DNA from: Streptomyces smaragdinus
GTDB lineage: Bacteria; Actinomycetota; Actinomycetes; Streptomycetales; Streptomycetaceae
Direction of reading: 5' to 3'
Length of the DNA: 64,000 nucleotides
NCBI RefSeq assembly: GCF_009604385.1
Contig: NZ_WEGJ01000005.1
Span: forward strand, 285,931-349,930
The notes beneath the pieces are model-generated. The model saw only the letters and a list, made by a program, of their open reading frames with translations. It searched no databases and had not been told where the DNA came from. Made by a program: the position numbers and the translations under genes. Positions 25,352 through 34,527 of this stretch are shown piece by piece (the first letter of the stretch is position 1; the number at the start of each line of letters is the position of its first letter).

Positions 25352-27547
25352 ATGGACGACGTGTCAGTGCTGGATGAGCCCCTGAAGAAGACCGTCGGAC
25401 CGCCCACCGCGAAGGTGATGGCGGAGCAGCTCGGCCTGCACACCGTCGGCGACCTGCTGCACCACTATCCCCGGCGGTACGCGGAGCGCGGCGAGCTGAC
25501 CCGCCTGGGCGAGCTGCCGCTCGACGAGCACGTCACGGTGGTGGCCGAGGTGGAGAAGGCGGGCATACTCGGCACCGGCCGCGGCAAGCGGCTGGAGGTC
25601 GTCATCACCGACGGCAGCGGGCGCCTCACGCTGGTCTTCTTCGGCCGCGGCGCCTTCACGCCGCAGAAGCAGCTGCTGCCGGGCCGGCGCGGCCTGTTCG
25701 CCGGGAAGGTCACGGTCTTCAACCGCAAACGCCAGCTGTCCCACCCCGAGTTCAAGCTGCTGGACGCCGACAGCGGGTCCGCGGCGGCCGAGGAGTGGGC
25801 GAACAAGCTGATCCCGATCTACCCGGCCTGCGCCAAGCTCGCCTCCTGGCAGATCGACCAGTCGGTGGAGATGGTCCTCGGCGTGCTGGAGGCCTCCCGC
25901 TGGGAGGGCGTTGTCGACCCGGTGCCGCGCACGCTGCGCGAGTCCCGCGGCCTGACCACGCTGCCGGAGGCGCTGCACAAGGTCCACCGCCCCCGTAGCA
26001 AGGCGGACATCGAGGTCGCGCGCGAACGGCTCAAGTGGGACGAGGCGTTCGTCCTCCAGGTCGCCCTGGCCCGCCGCCGCCTCGCCGACAGCCAGTCCCC
26101 GGCCGTGCCCCGGCTGCCGAGCCCCGAGGGCATCCTCGCCGACTTCGACGCCCGGCTGCCCTTCACCCTCACCGAGGGCCAGCAGCAGGTCTCCGCCGAG
26201 ATCTTCGCCGACCTCGCGACCGAGCATCCCATGCACCGGCTGCTGCAGGGCGAGGTCGGCTCCGGCAAGACGCTGGTGGCGCTGCGGGCCATGCTCGCCG
26301 TCGTGGACTCCGGCGGCCAGACCGCGCTGCTGGCGCCGACCGAGGTGCTCGCCCAGCAGCACCACCGGTCGATCACCGAAATGATGGGCGACCTCGCCGA
26401 GGCCGGCCTGCTCGGCGGCTCGGCGCACGGGACGAAGGTGGTGCTGCTCACCGGCTCGATGGGCGCCGCCGCCCGCCGCCGCGCACTGCTGGACCTGGCC
26501 ACCGGGGAGGCGGGCGTCGTCATCGGCACGCACGCGCTCATCGAGGACAAGGTGCGGTTCCACGACCTGGGCCTGGTCGTCGTCGACGAGCAGCACCGCT
26601 TCGGCGTCGAGCAGCGCGACGCCCTGCGCGGCAAGGGCAAGCAGCCGCCGCATCTGCTCGTCATGACGGCGACACCCATCCCGCGCACGGTCGCGATGAC
26701 CGTCTTCGGCGACCTGGAGACCTCCGTCCTGGACCAGCTCCCGGCCGGCCGCTCGCCGATCGCCAGCCATGTCGTCCCGGCCGCGGACAAGCCGCACTTC
26801 CTGGCCCGCGCCTGGGAGCGCGTCCGCGAGGAGGTCGCGGCCGGACATCAGGCGTACGTGGTCTGCCCCCGGATCGGCGACGAGGAGCCGGACGCGAGGA
26901 AGAAGGCCGCTCCGGAGGACGAGGCGGAGAAGCGCCCGCCCCTGGCCGTGGTCGAGATCACCGAACAGCTCACCGCCGGCCCTCTCGCGGGCCTGCGCGT
27001 CGAGATGCTGCACGGCCGGCTGCATCCCGACGCCAAGGACGACGTCATGCGCCGCTTCGCCGCCGGCGAGGTGGACGTCCTGGTGGCCACGACGGTCATC
27101 GAGGTCGGGGTGAACGTCCCCAACGCCACCGGCATGGTGATCATGGACGCCGACCGCTTCGGCGTCTCCCAGCTTCACCAGCTCCGCGGCCGCGTCGGCC
27201 GGGGCGCCGCCGCCGGCCTGTGCCTGCTCGTCACGGAGATGCCCGAGGGCTCCCCGGCCCGCGCCCGGCTGGACGCCGTGGCGGCCACCCTCGACGGCTT
27301 CGAGCTCTCCCGTATCGACCTCGAGCAGCGCCGCGAGGGCGACGTGCTGGGCCAGGCCCAGTCGGGCTCCCGCTCCTCGCTGCGGATGCTCGCCGTCATC
27401 GACGACGAGGAGGTCATCGCCGCCGCCCGCGAGGAGGCCACCGCGATCGTCGCGCGGGACCCGGAGCTGACCGCGTACCCGGAGCTGCGCGGCGCCCTGC
27501 AGTCCCTGCTGGACGCGGAGCGGGAGGAGTACCTCGACAAGGGCTGA
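25352..27547 (+). CDS. recG: ATP-dependent DNA helicase RecG
   Basis: The 731-residue superfamily 2 helicase reverses stalled forks and migrates Holliday junctions. The N-terminal wedge/OB domain covers about residues 30-200 (VGDLLHHYPRRY, FFGRGAFTPQKQLLPGRRG). Walker A is QGEVGSGKT near 299-307, the helicase box is VVVDEQHRFG near 410-419, and motif VI is QLRGRVGRG near 610. The C-terminal TRG-like segment is intact. The linker near 515-530 (DARKKAAPEDEAEKRPPLA) is a charged insertion also common in actinobacteria. ATG 25352. It is followed after 27 bases by rsmD and coaD, a standard order. Confidence 0.97.
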   Translation: MDDVSVLDEPLKKTVGPPTAKVMAEQLGLHTVGDLLHHYPRRYAERGELTRLGELPLDEHVTVVAEVEKAGILGTGRGKRLEVVITDGSGRLTLVFFGRGAFTPQKQLLPGRRGLFAGKVTVFNRKRQLSHPEFKLLDADSGSAAAEEWANKLIPIYPACAKLASWQIDQSVEMVLGVLEASRWEGVVDPVPRTLRESRGLTTLPEALHKVHRPRSKADIEVARERLKWDEAFVLQVALARRRLADSQSPAVPRLPSPEGILADFDARLPFTLTEGQQQVSAEIFADLATEHPMHRLLQGEVGSGKTLVALRAMLAVVDSGGQTALLAPTEVLAQQHHRSITEMMGDLAEAGLLGGSAHGTKVVLLTGSMGAAARRRALLDLATGEAGVVIGTHALIEDKVRFHDLGLVVVDEQHRFGVEQRDALRGKGKQPPHLLVMTATPIPRTVAMTVFGDLETSVLDQLPAGRSPIASHVVPAADKPHFLARAWERVREEVAAGHQAYVVCPRIGDEEPDARKKAAPEDEAEKRPPLAVVEITEQLTAGPLAGLRVEMLHGRLHPDAKDDVMRRFAAGEVDVLVATTVIEVGVNVPNATGMVIMDADRFGVSQLHQLRGRVGRGAAAGLCLLVTEMPEGSPARARLDAVAATLDGFELSRIDLEQRREGDVLGQAQSGSRSSLRMLAVIDDEEVIAAAREEATAIVARDPELTAYPELRGALQSLLDAEREEYLDKG

Positions 27548-27574
27548 CGGGCACCCCTCCTCTACGCTGGCCCC

Positions 27575-28141
27575 ATGACGCGTGTGATCGCCGGGACGGC
27601 CGGAGGACGACGGCTGGCGGTGCCGCCCGGCACCGGGACCCGGCCGACGTCCGACCGTGCGCGCGAGGGCCTCTTCTCCACCTGGGAGGCGCTGCACGGC
27701 CCGCTCGCCGGCCGCCGCGTCCTGGACCTGTACGGCGGCTCCGGCGCGGTCGGGCTGGAGGCCCTGTCCCGCGGCGCGGCGCACGCCCTGATCGTCGAGG
27801 CCGACGCCCGCGCGGTCCGTACGATCCGCGACAACGTCCGCAGCCTCGCCCTCCCCGGCGCCGAGGTCCGCGCGTCGAAGGCCGAGCAGGCGATCGCCGG
27901 CGCGCCCCCTGGCACCCCCTACGACGTGGTCTTCCTCGACCCCCCGTACGCGGTCACCGACGACGCGGTCCGGGAGATCCTCCTCACACTCCGCACTCAG
28001 GGGTGGCTCACGGCCGACGCGCTCGCCACCGTGGAACGCAGCACGCGGGGCGGCGAGTTCCGCTGGCCGGACGGTTTTGTTCCGCTGCGCTCGCGCCGGT
28101 ACGGCGAGGGCACCCTCTGGTACGGTCGCGCCGCCTCATGA
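27575..28141 (+). CDS. rsmD: 16S rRNA (guanine966-N2)-methyltransferase
   Basis: The 188-residue class I methyltransferase modifies G966 of 16S rRNA in assembled 30S subunits. It has TSDRAREGLFSTW, the SAM-binding motif VLDLYGGSGAVGLEALSRGA (residues 50-69), and catalytic motif DPPY near 122-125. ATG 27575. Its stop overlaps an ATG (28138) in frame with coaD, so the two are likely co-translated. Downstream of recG. Confidence 0.96.
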   Translation: MTRVIAGTAGGRRLAVPPGTGTRPTSDRAREGLFSTWEALHGPLAGRRVLDLYGGSGAVGLEALSRGAAHALIVEADARAVRTIRDNVRSLALPGAEVRASKAEQAIAGAPPGTPYDVVFLDPPYAVTDDAVREILLTLRTQGWLTADALATVERSTRGGEFRWPDGFVPLRSRRYGEGTLWYGRAAS

Positions 28142-28191
28142 CCAGCTCGAAGAGCGACGGAAAGACACCTCCCACCGGAAAGGCAGGACAC

Positions 28192-28671
28192 GTGCGCCGC
28201 GCAGTCTGTCCCGGGTCCTTCGACCCCGTCACCCACGGACACCTCGACATCATCGCCCGCGCGTCGAAGCTGTACGACGAGGTGTACATCACCGTCATGA
28301 TCAACAAGTCCAAGAAGGGCCTGTTCACCGTCGACGAGCGGATCGACCTGATCCGCCAGTGCACCGCTTCCTACGGCAACGTCCGGGTCGAGGCCTACCA
28401 CGGCCTCCTCGTGGACTTCTGCAAGCAGCGCGACATCCCCGCGATCGTCAAGGGCCTGCGCGCGGTCTCCGACTTCGACTACGAACTGCAGATGGCCCAG
28501 ATGAACCACGGCCTCTCGGGCGTGGAGACCCTCTTCATCCCCACCAACCCGCTGCACAGCTTCCTCTCCTCCAGCCTGGTCAAGGAGGTCGCGGCCTGGG
28601 GCGGCGACGTCTCCGACCACGTCCCGCCGGTGGTCCAGCGGGCGCTGGCCGACCGGCTGGCGAAGAAGTAG
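28192..28671 (+). CDS. coaD: Phosphopantetheine adenylyltransferase
   Basis: The 159-residue enzyme converts 4'-phosphopantetheine and ATP to dephospho-CoA, the fourth step of CoA synthesis. It has PGSFDPVTHGHLDII (nucleotidyltransferase HxGH-type motif), GLRAVSDFDYELQMA and the C-terminal SFLSSSLVKEVA. GTG 28192 gives the canonical MRRAVCPGSFDP start and normal length. An in-frame ATG at 28138, overlapping the rsmD stop, would add 18 residues (MTSSKSDGKTPPTGKAGH) not shared with the family; it may still be the coupling site. Confidence 0.96.
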   Translation: MRRAVCPGSFDPVTHGHLDIIARASKLYDEVYITVMINKSKKGLFTVDERIDLIRQCTASYGNVRVEAYHGLLVDFCKQRDIPAIVKGLRAVSDFDYELQMAQMNHGLSGVETLFIPTNPLHSFLSSSLVKEVAAWGGDVSDHVPPVVQRALADRLAKK

Positions 28672-28735
28672 CGCTCCCGGGGGGCGAACGGGTCCGGCGC
28701 CCGCAAACAAATGAAAAGCCGTAGAGTTCCCCACC

Positions 28736-29806
28736 ATGGACGTACAGAAGAGGCTCGACGAGATCGTCGCCGCCGTTGCGGGCGCCAGGTCCATGCCCAT
28801 GTCCGCATCCTGCGTGGTCAACCGCACCTCCCTGCTGGAGATGCTGGAGGACGTGCGCGAGGCCCTGCCCGGCTCGCTGGCCCAGGCGCAGGAGCTGATC
28901 GGCGGCCGTGAGCAGATGGTGGAGCAGGCCCGCCAGGAGGCCGAGCGCATCATCGGCCAGGCGCACTCGCAGCGCGGCGAGCTCCTCTCCCAGACGGAGG
29001 TCGCCCACCGCGCCAAGGAGGAGGCCGAGCGGATCCTCGCCGAGGCCCGCCAGGAGGCCGATCAGATCCGCGCCGAGGCCGACGACTACGTCGACAGCAA
29101 GCTCGCCAACTTCGAAGTGGTCCTCACCAAGACCATCGGCTCCGTCGACCGGGGCCGCAGCAAGCTGCTGGGCCACGACCCCGGGTACGACCCGGCGTAC
29201 CAGAGCGGCGACGGCTTCGACGAGGCCCCCGAGCGCAGCTCCGACCCGATGGAGCAGCGGCGTCGCGCCGACGACTACATCGAGGCGCAGTTCAAGGCCT
29301 TCGAGAACGTGCTGAGCAAGACCCTGGAGGCCGTCGGCCGCGGCCGGCAGACGCTCGAGGGCAAGGTCAAGCCGATCGACGAGCTGGCCGCGCACATCGC
29401 CGGCCAGGAGGACGGCCCGGGCATCCCGCACCAGATGACCGACGAGGGCTATCTCGCGGACCTGGCGGCCACCCAGCAGCCGTCCGCCGCGCCGGTGCCC
29501 GAGCCGCAGTACTTCGACGCGCAGGACTACGGGCAGCAGCAGCCCGACCCGTACGCCGCGCAGCAGCCGTACCAGCAGCCCGATCCCTACGCCGCGGCCG
29601 CGCCCCAGCCCCAGTACTCCGAGGCGCAGGCGGCCTACCAGCAGCAGCCCGACCCGTACTGGCAGCCGCAGCCCCAGCAGCAGCCGGCCCACCCGCAGGC
29701 GGGCGGCTACCAGCAGGGCGGGGCCGCCCTGGACGAGACCAGCCTGTTCGACACCAGCATGATCAATCTCGACCAGCTGAGGCAGTACGACGACCAGGGC
29801 CGCTGA
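28736..29806 (+). CDS. Coiled-coil cell-division-associated protein (DivIVA/ATP synthase b-like)
   Basis: The 356-residue protein begins with MDVQKRLDEIVAAVAGAR and a short helical segment. A long Arg/Glu/Ala-rich coiled coil covers about residues 55-125 (QMVEQARQEAERIIGQAHSQ), with further amphipathic helices to about 230. The last 120 residues are disordered and rich in PDPY, QQP and PYQQ. Streptomyces orthologues in the coaD-rpmF interval are annotated as cell division initiation proteins because the coil resembles DivIVA. There is no membrane segment. The role is not established. Confidence 0.75.
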   Translation: MDVQKRLDEIVAAVAGARSMPMSASCVVNRTSLLEMLEDVREALPGSLAQAQELIGGREQMVEQARQEAERIIGQAHSQRGELLSQTEVAHRAKEEAERILAEARQEADQIRAEADDYVDSKLANFEVVLTKTIGSVDRGRSKLLGHDPGYDPAYQSGDGFDEAPERSSDPMEQRRRADDYIEAQFKAFENVLSKTLEAVGRGRQTLEGKVKPIDELAAHIAGQEDGPGIPHQMTDEGYLADLAATQQPSAAPVPEPQYFDAQDYGQQQPDPYAAQQPYQQPDPYAAAAPQPQYSEAQAAYQQQPDPYWQPQPQQQPAHPQAGGYQQGGAALDETSLFDTSMINLDQLRQYDDQGR

Positions 29807-29933
29807 CCCGCGGACGGTCCCGTCCGCCGGCCCGGTCCCCGGATTGGGTCCTGGCGGGATCGTCCAGTATCCTGATTGTTCGCGTCGCCCTTCCCTGCCT
29901 TCGACCCGGTGGGGAGTACGAAAGCAGGAAGCT

Positions 29934-30539
29934 CTGAACGCCCGACTGGATCACCGCGCACCTCTCGTGTTCGACACGCGGGAGCTCGGTCGCCGACCCG
30001 GTGCGATGAAGAAGCTGACCCGCTCCGTGGCGGCCCCCGCCGATCTCGGCATCGAGGTCATCGGGGTGCCCGGGGGCGCGGCCGTCGAGCTCGACCTGAG
30101 GCTCGAGTCGGTCATGGAAGGGGTGCTCGTCACAGGCACCGCCCATGCGCCGGTGACGGGCGAATGCGTAAGGTGTCTGGAGCCGATCGAGCAGGAGCTC
30201 GATGTGGACTTCCAGGAGTTGTACTCCTACCCGGAGGCCGATCACCGGGGCCGTGTCTTCGACACGGAGCCCGGCGACGAGGAGTCCGAGCAGGAGACGT
30301 ACTACCTCGAGGACGACCTGTTCGACCTCGAGCCCGTGCTGCGTGACGCGGTGGTGCTTGCACTGCCGCTGCAGCCGGTGTGCCGGGACGACTGCCCGGG
30401 CCTGTGCTCCGAATGCGGAGCCCGGCTCGCGGACGACCCGGACCACCACCATGAGGTCACCGACATCCGTTGGGCGGCCCTGAAGGACATCGACGTCAGC
30501 GGTGCCGCAGGCGGTGCCGACGAGAACCAGGAGAAGTAG
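29934..30539 (+). CDS. DUF177 (YceD) family protein with unclear start codon
   Basis: The product contains the DUF177/YceD domain: [21 protein letters not shown], then [39 protein letters not shown] and [12 protein letters not shown] with a Cys cluster. Genes of this family sit before rpmF and are thought to take part in 23S rRNA or L32-linked ribosome assembly. The conserved N-terminus begins at LNARLDHR, but the codon there is CTG (29934), four bases after AGGA. In-frame TTG 29844 or GTG 29967 are alternatives, and no ATG precedes the conserved block. Three bases before rpmF. The coding call is secure; the start is not. Confidence 0.85.
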   Translation: MNARLDHRAPLVFDTRELGRRPGAMKKLTRSVAAPADLGIEVIGVPGGAAVELDLRLESVMEGVLVTGTAHAPVTGECVRCLEPIEQELDVDFQELYSYPEADHRGRVFDTEPGDEESEQETYYLEDDLFDLEPVLRDAVVLALPLQPVCRDDCPGLCSECGARLADDPDHHHEVTDIRWAALKDIDVSGAAGGADENQEK

Positions 30540-30541
30540 CC

Positions 30542-30715
30542 GTGGCTGTTCCCAAGCGGAAGATGTCGCGCAGCAACACGCGCCACCGCCGTTCGCAGTG
30601 GAAGGCTGCGGTTCCGACTCTTGTGGCGTGCGAGCGCTGCCACGAGCCGAAGCAGCAGCACATCGCGTGCCCGAGCTGCGGCACCTACAACAAGCGTCAG
30701 GTCCTCGAGGTCTGA
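30542..30715 (+). CDS. rpmF: 50S ribosomal protein L32 (zinc-binding form)
   Basis: The 57-residue protein [20 protein letters not shown].. is L32. Cys30, Cys33, Cys43 and Cys46 form a zinc ribbon. GTG start two bases after the DUF177 stop, with AGGAGAAG overlapping that gene's end. It precedes rnc in the common actinobacterial order. Confidence 0.98.
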   Translation: MAVPKRKMSRSNTRHRRSQWKAAVPTLVACERCHEPKQQHIACPSCGTYNKRQVLEV

Positions 30716-30737
30716 CGGCGAGAGGGAAAAGGCTGCC

Positions 30738-31475
30738 ATGTCGTCCGACAACAAAGCCTCGTCCCACACGCTTCTGGAAGGGCGGCTCGGCTACCAGCTC
30801 GAGTCCGCCCTTCTGGTGCGTGCGCTGACCCACCGCTCGTACGCCTACGAGAACGGCGGGCTGCCGACCAACGAGCGGCTGGAGTTCCTCGGGGACTCCG
30901 TGCTCGGCCTGGTCGTCACGGACACGCTCTACAACACTCATCCCGAGCTGCCGGAGGGCCAGCTGGCCAAGCTCCGCGCGGCCGTCGTCAACTCCCGTGC
31001 GCTGGCCGGCGTCGGCCGCGGTCTGGACCTCGGCTCCTTCATCCGCCTGGGCAAGGGCGAGGAGGGCACCGGGGGCCGCGACAAGGCGTCGATCCTCGCG
31101 GACACGCTGGAGGCGGTCATCGGGGCGGTGTATCTGGACCAGGGTCTGGATGCCGCCTCCGAGCTGATCCACCGGCTCTTCGACCCGCTCATCGAGAAGT
31201 CGTCGAACCTGGGCGCGGGGCTGGACTGGAAGACCTCGCTGCAGGAGCTCACGGCGGCCGAGGGCCTCGGCGTACCGGAGTATCTGGTCAGCGAGACCGG
31301 ACCCGACCACGAGAAGACCTTCACGGCTGCAGCTCGCGTCGGTGGTGTCGCGTACGGCACTGGCACTGGCCGCAGCAAGAAGGAAGCGGAGCAGCAGGCC
31401 GCGGAGACCGCCTGGCGGGAGATCCGCGCCGCGGCGGACGCCCGCGAGGCGGCTGCCGCCGAGGCCTCCGCGTAG
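30738..31475 (+). CDS. rnc: Ribonuclease III
   Basis: The 245-residue double-strand-specific endoribonuclease matures rRNA and cuts many mRNAs. The signature [14 protein letters not shown] carries the catalytic acidic residues, and [19 protein letters not shown] holds the second metal-binding set. A C-terminal double-stranded RNA binding domain ([34 protein letters not shown]) is intact. In S. coelicolor this gene is absB, needed for antibiotic production. ATG 30738 with AGGGAAAAGG upstream. A hairpin with a T-run follows the stop. Confidence 0.97.
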   Translation: MSSDNKASSHTLLEGRLGYQLESALLVRALTHRSYAYENGGLPTNERLEFLGDSVLGLVVTDTLYNTHPELPEGQLAKLRAAVVNSRALAGVGRGLDLGSFIRLGKGEEGTGGRDKASILADTLEAVIGAVYLDQGLDAASELIHRLFDPLIEKSSNLGAGLDWKTSLQELTAAEGLGVPEYLVSETGPDHEKTFTAAARVGGVAYGTGTGRSKKEAEQQAAETAWREIRAAADAREAAAAEASA

Positions 31476-31482
31476 GTCCTCC

Positions 31483-31511
31483 GGGGGCCGCCCCTTGCGG
31501 GGGTGGCCCCC
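31483..31511 (+). terminator. Terminator after rnc
   Basis: GGGGGCCGCCCC (31483-31494) pairs with GGGGTGGCCCCC (31500-31511) with one wobble, followed by GTTTTCTC. mutM begins 36 bases later, so some read-through or a separate promoter is needed. Confidence 0.75.
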
Positions 31512-31546
31512 GTTTTCTCACGTGAACCGACCCCGAAGGATCAGCC

Positions 31547-32404
31547 GTGCCCGAACTGCCGGAGGTCGAGGTCGTCCGCCGGGGCCTCGCCCAGTGGGCG
31601 GCGCACCGTACGGTCGCCGGGGCCGAGGTGCTGCACCCCCGTGCGGTACGGCGCCATCTCGCCGGCGGGGACGACTTCGCCGGCGCGCTGAAGGGCCGTA
31701 CCCTCGGCGAACCGATGCGGCGGGGCAAGTATCTGTGGATCCCCCTGGCCGGTGAGGGCCGCGACCTCCTGGCGCATCTGGGCATGAGCGGCCAGCTGCT
31801 GGTCCGGCCCGAGAGCGCGCCGGACGAGAAGCATCTGCGCATCCGGGTCCGCTTCGACGACGACCGGGGCACCGAGCTGCGCTTCGTCGACCAGCGGACG
31901 TTCGGCGGCCTGTCGCTGCACCCGGAGACCCCCGAGGGACTGCCCGACGTCATCGCGCACATCGCCCGCGACCCGCTGGACCCGCGGTTCGACGACGCGG
32001 CGTTCACCGCTGCGCTGCGCCGCAAGCGCACCACGATCAAACGGGCGCTCCTGGACCAGTCGCTGATCAGCGGCGTCGGCAACATCTACGCCGACGAGGC
32101 GCTGTGGCGCTCGCGCGTGCACTACGAGCGCGAGACGTCCGGCTTCACCCGCCCCGCCACGGCCACGCTCCTCGGCCACGTCCGCGACGTCATGAACGCC
32201 GCCCTGGCCCAGGGCGGCACGAGCTTCGACGCGCTGTACGTCAACGTGAACGGCGAGTCGGGATACTTTGACCGCTCGCTGGACGCGTACGGCCGCGAGG
32301 GCGAGGCATGCCACCGCTGCGGCACGCCGATCCGCCGCCGCCCGTGGATGAACCGCTCCAGCTACTACTGCCCGAACTGCCAGCGCCCGCCGCGGGCCCG
32401 CTGA
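31547..32404 (+). CDS. mutM: Formamidopyrimidine-DNA glycosylase
   Basis: The 285-residue enzyme excises 8-oxoguanine and formamidopyrimidines and nicks the abasic site. Pro2 and Glu3 of [10 protein letters not shown] are the catalytic residues, LGMSGQLLV follows, and the helix-two-turn-helix [16 protein letters not shown] is present. The C-terminal zinc finger has CHRCGTPI and YYCPNC. GTG 31547. Downstream of rnc, as in other Streptomyces. Confidence 0.97.
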   Translation: MPELPEVEVVRRGLAQWAAHRTVAGAEVLHPRAVRRHLAGGDDFAGALKGRTLGEPMRRGKYLWIPLAGEGRDLLAHLGMSGQLLVRPESAPDEKHLRIRVRFDDDRGTELRFVDQRTFGGLSLHPETPEGLPDVIAHIARDPLDPRFDDAAFTAALRRKRTTIKRALLDQSLISGVGNIYADEALWRSRVHYERETSGFTRPATATLLGHVRDVMNAALAQGGTSFDALYVNVNGESGYFDRSLDAYGREGEACHRCGTPIRRRPWMNRSSYYCPNCQRPPRAR

Positions 32405-32436
32405 GCCCGCGGCTTCCCCGCCTCCGGCGGTCGTCC

Positions 32437-33306
32437 TCAGTAGCCGAAGCTCTGCGTCCACCAGGGGCCGCCCGACGCGAAGTACGCGCCGACGCCCAGG
32501 GTCTTGAAGTCGCAGTTCAGTATGTTCGCCCGGTGTCCCTCGGACGCCATCCACGCGTCCATCACGGACTGGGCGTTCGCCTGCCCGCGGGCTATGTTCT
32601 CGCCGCCCACGTTCGACACGCCCGCCGCCTCCGCGCGCTCCCACGGGTCGTCGCCGTCGGGGTCGGTGTGGTCGAAGAACCCGCGCGCCGCCATGTCCGC
32701 GCTGTAGGCGCCCGCCAGCGCGGCCAGCTCCGCGTCGGCGGTGACCGGCTGACAGCCCGCCTTCGCCCGCTCCTGGTTCACCAGCCGCAGGACCTCGGCC
32801 TCCGCGGCCGTGGCGGTGTCCACGGGCTTGGCGGTGGGCTTCTCGGCCGGCTTGCTCGCCTCGGGAGCGGGGGCCTCGGTGCTGGGCGCCGGCGCCGCGG
32901 TGGTGGGCGCGGGGGCCTTGGTCGAGGGCTTGGGGGCCGGGGCCTTGGCCGACGGCTTCTTCGACGGGGTGGCCTTCTCGGTGGGGGAGGCCGAGGGCGA
33001 CTCGCTGGGCCCGGACGTCGGCTTCTGGCCCCCGGACTGGGGCTCCAGCGACGCCGCTCCGTCGGCCCGTGCGCTGGGCCCGCCGGAGTCCGGACCCTGC
33101 CCGCCGGCCAGCCCGCTGCCGACGGCGCCGCCGCCGATCGCGAGCGCGCCGACGGCCACCGCCGCGGAGGCACCGAGCATCCCCACCCGGGCGGGGTTGT
33201 GCCGGCGGTGCTGACCCCGGCCCGTGGAACCGGCCTCCTGATGGGCCGGCACGGAGATCGTTCCGGTAGCGTCTGCGGAGCGTCGATGGCGACCCATACG
33301 ACTCAT
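32437..33306 (-). CDS. Secreted or membrane-anchored CAP-domain protein
   Basis: The 289-residue protein has a basic N-terminus (MSRMGRHRRS), one hydrophobic segment near residues 43-63 (MLGASAAVAVGALAIGGGAV), and a Pro/Ala/Lys/Ser-rich linker to about 165. A C-terminal CAP (SCP/PR1-like) domain follows: EVLRLVNQERAKAGC, GFFDHTDPDGDDPWERAEAAG, GGENIARGQ and MASEGHRANILN. The His and Glu residues of the CAP cavity are present. Such proteins act outside the cell and are linked to wall or lipid interactions and stress. It is convergent with mutM and divergent from acyP, behind a palindromic region. Confidence 0.88.
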   Translation of the reverse strand: MSRMGRHRRSADATGTISVPAHQEAGSTGRGQHRRHNPARVGMLGASAAVAVGALAIGGGAVGSGLAGGQGPDSGGPSARADGAASLEPQSGGQKPTSGPSESPSASPTEKATPSKKPSAKAPAPKPSTKAPAPTTAAPAPSTEAPAPEASKPAEKPTAKPVDTATAAEAEVLRLVNQERAKAGCQPVTADAELAALAGAYSADMAARGFFDHTDPDGDDPWERAEAAGVSNVGGENIARGQANAQSVMDAWMASEGHRANILNCDFKTLGVGAYFASGGPWWTQSFGY

Positions 33307-33335
33307 CCCTCACGCGGCTAGACGTCAATTGCGTT

Positions 33336-33368
33336 AATGACCATCACCCACACGGGTGATTAATCATT
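33336..33368. promoter_or_regulatory. Inverted repeat upstream of the CAP gene
   Basis: ATCACCC (33343-33349) and GGGTGAT (33354-33360) are inverted around ACAC, with an outer AATGA/TCATT pair (33336-33340, 33364-33368). The site sits 30 bases upstream of the CAP-protein ATG and could be an operator. No regulator family is recognisable. Confidence 0.35.
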
Positions 33369-33451
33369 GACCCGGGACTCTAACGCATGCCCCCGGCCGC
33401 CGACCCGGCCCGAAGAATTGTCCGCATGAACGTGGAGAGGTGGACGAACCC

Positions 33452-33739
33452 GTGATTGATCATGCCCCGGTACGGCTCACCGCCTGGATTCGCGGCCGTG
33501 TGCAGGGAGTTGGCTTCCGCTGGTTCACCCGCGCCACGGCCCTGGAGATCGGCGGCCTGACCGGCTTTGCGACGAATCTCACTGACGGCCGGGTACAGGT
33601 GGTGGCCGAGGGGCCCAGGGAGTCCTGTGAGGCGCTGCTCGTGTGGTTGACAGGAACCGACACGCCCGGCCGGGTCGACGGGGTCACCGAGATATGGGAC
33701 AGCCCGCGCGGCGGTTATCCGACTTTCGAGATCCGGTGA
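33452..33739 (+). CDS. acyP: Acylphosphatase
   Basis: The 95-residue protein has the acylphosphatase fold: [22 protein letters not shown] holds the phosphate loop with the catalytic Arg ([10 protein letters not shown]), and [17 protein letters not shown] the catalytic Asn. It hydrolyses acyl phosphates such as 1,3-bisphosphoglycerate or acetyl phosphate in the cytoplasm. GTG 33452 has GGAGAGG 11 bases upstream; GTG 33440 overlaps that site and is less likely. It usually lies near smc and mutM in actinobacteria. Confidence 0.93.
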   Translation: MIDHAPVRLTAWIRGRVQGVGFRWFTRATALEIGGLTGFATNLTDGRVQVVAEGPRESCEALLVWLTGTDTPGRVDGVTEIWDSPRGGYPTFEIR

Positions 33740-34065
33740 CGCTCCGCCGCTGCCGTCCGCCACGACTGCTGTGACCTGCTGGTTGCCAAGTCGGCCCGGT
33801 CGTGGAAAGCTGCGATCCACTGATCGGTCCACACGCCCCCTGGCGCGCGTACGAGGTGACGCGCCCATGGATACGGGGCGTGATCGTGTTGACCGTCAAA
33901 CTATTTGGTGAGACGCTGGAAGCCCCGCGCACCCTAGCTGTCTGCGCCGGCCTTTCGGCTCAGGTCTCACCTGATCACACGAGCGGCGGAGCAGAGAACC
34001 GCGGGTGCCAATCCCTCACGACCCACACCGCTCGGTCGGTCACTCAGTGTGGAGGACCATCAATC
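33740..34065 (+). other. 326-bp non-coding region before the small coiled-coil gene
   Basis: No plausible gene. TTGACC at 33889-33894 could be a -35 box. The next 170 bases contain several short complementary words (for example GCCGGCCTTTCGGC) and suggest a structured 5' leader, but I could not match it to a known riboswitch. Confidence 0.3.
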
Positions 34066-34272
34066 ATGGCAAAGGCGCTTCTCGGTTACGTCGGCGGCAC
34101 CGACCCGCGACTGATCGCCGAGATGCGACGGCTGCAGCAGCGTGTCCAGGACCTGGAGTCCGAGCTCGTCCGCATCCAGGCCGAGAACGACATGCTCGCC
34201 GCCGCCGCCCATCACGGCGACATGGTGCTCGACAACGTCGACGTACCCCAGGCGGAGCCTGCGCTCACCTGA
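34066..34272 (+). CDS. Small conserved coiled-coil protein, function unknown
   Basis: The 68-residue protein starts MAKALLGYVGGTDPRLIAEM and continues with a heptad-like helix (RRLQQRVQDLESELVRIQAEN) and an acidic C-terminus. There is no membrane segment. ATG 34066 follows GGAGGA at nine bases; longer upstream reading is not coding. From memory, short proteins beginning MAKALLGYVGG are widely conserved in Streptomyces at this position. It may be an adaptor, but nothing in sequence defines its role. Followed by a hairpin and then smc. Confidence 0.8.
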   Translation: MAKALLGYVGGTDPRLIAEMRRLQQRVQDLESELVRIQAENDMLAAAAHHGDMVLDNVDVPQAEPALT

Positions 34273-34334
34273 CCGGGGCCGACATCCGTCGGTGCCGGGC
34301 AGCGTGTTCACGTTAGCCGCTTCGGGAATGCTTC

Positions 34335-34356
34335 AAGGGACGCTTCGGCGTCCCTT
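34335..34356 (+). terminator. Terminator with TTCG tetraloop
   Basis: AAGGGACGC and GCGTCCCTT form a perfect nine-bp stem around TTCG, followed by a T-containing stretch. It ends the small coiled-coil transcript. Confidence 0.75.
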
Positions 34357-34527
34357 CGTCGTTTCGCAAAGCTTTTGATTCGAGGCCGCACAAAGGTTTC
34401 CCGTGCCCAAGCACGGTGACCCTTACATCTGATGTGCCCTGCACGTTACCCGGTGAAACGGACGGGAGCGATAGAGTCTCCGGCGGGTAAGCAGTCGTAT
34501 CGATTCATCGCCGGAGGAGAGCTCAGC

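Noticed and set aside
28138..28191. An earlier coaD start at an ATG overlapping the rsmD stop.
   Set aside because: It adds 18 residues that the CoaD family lacks; GTG 28192 gives the canonical N-terminus. Kept only as a possible coupling site.
33889..34050. A known riboswitch before the coiled-coil gene.
   Set aside because: I compared it with remembered ydaO, cobalamin and glycine motifs and found no convincing match.
33802..34065. Upstream extension of the 68-residue coiled-coil gene.
   Set aside because: The added residues lack codon bias, and GGAGGA sits nine bases before ATG 34066.
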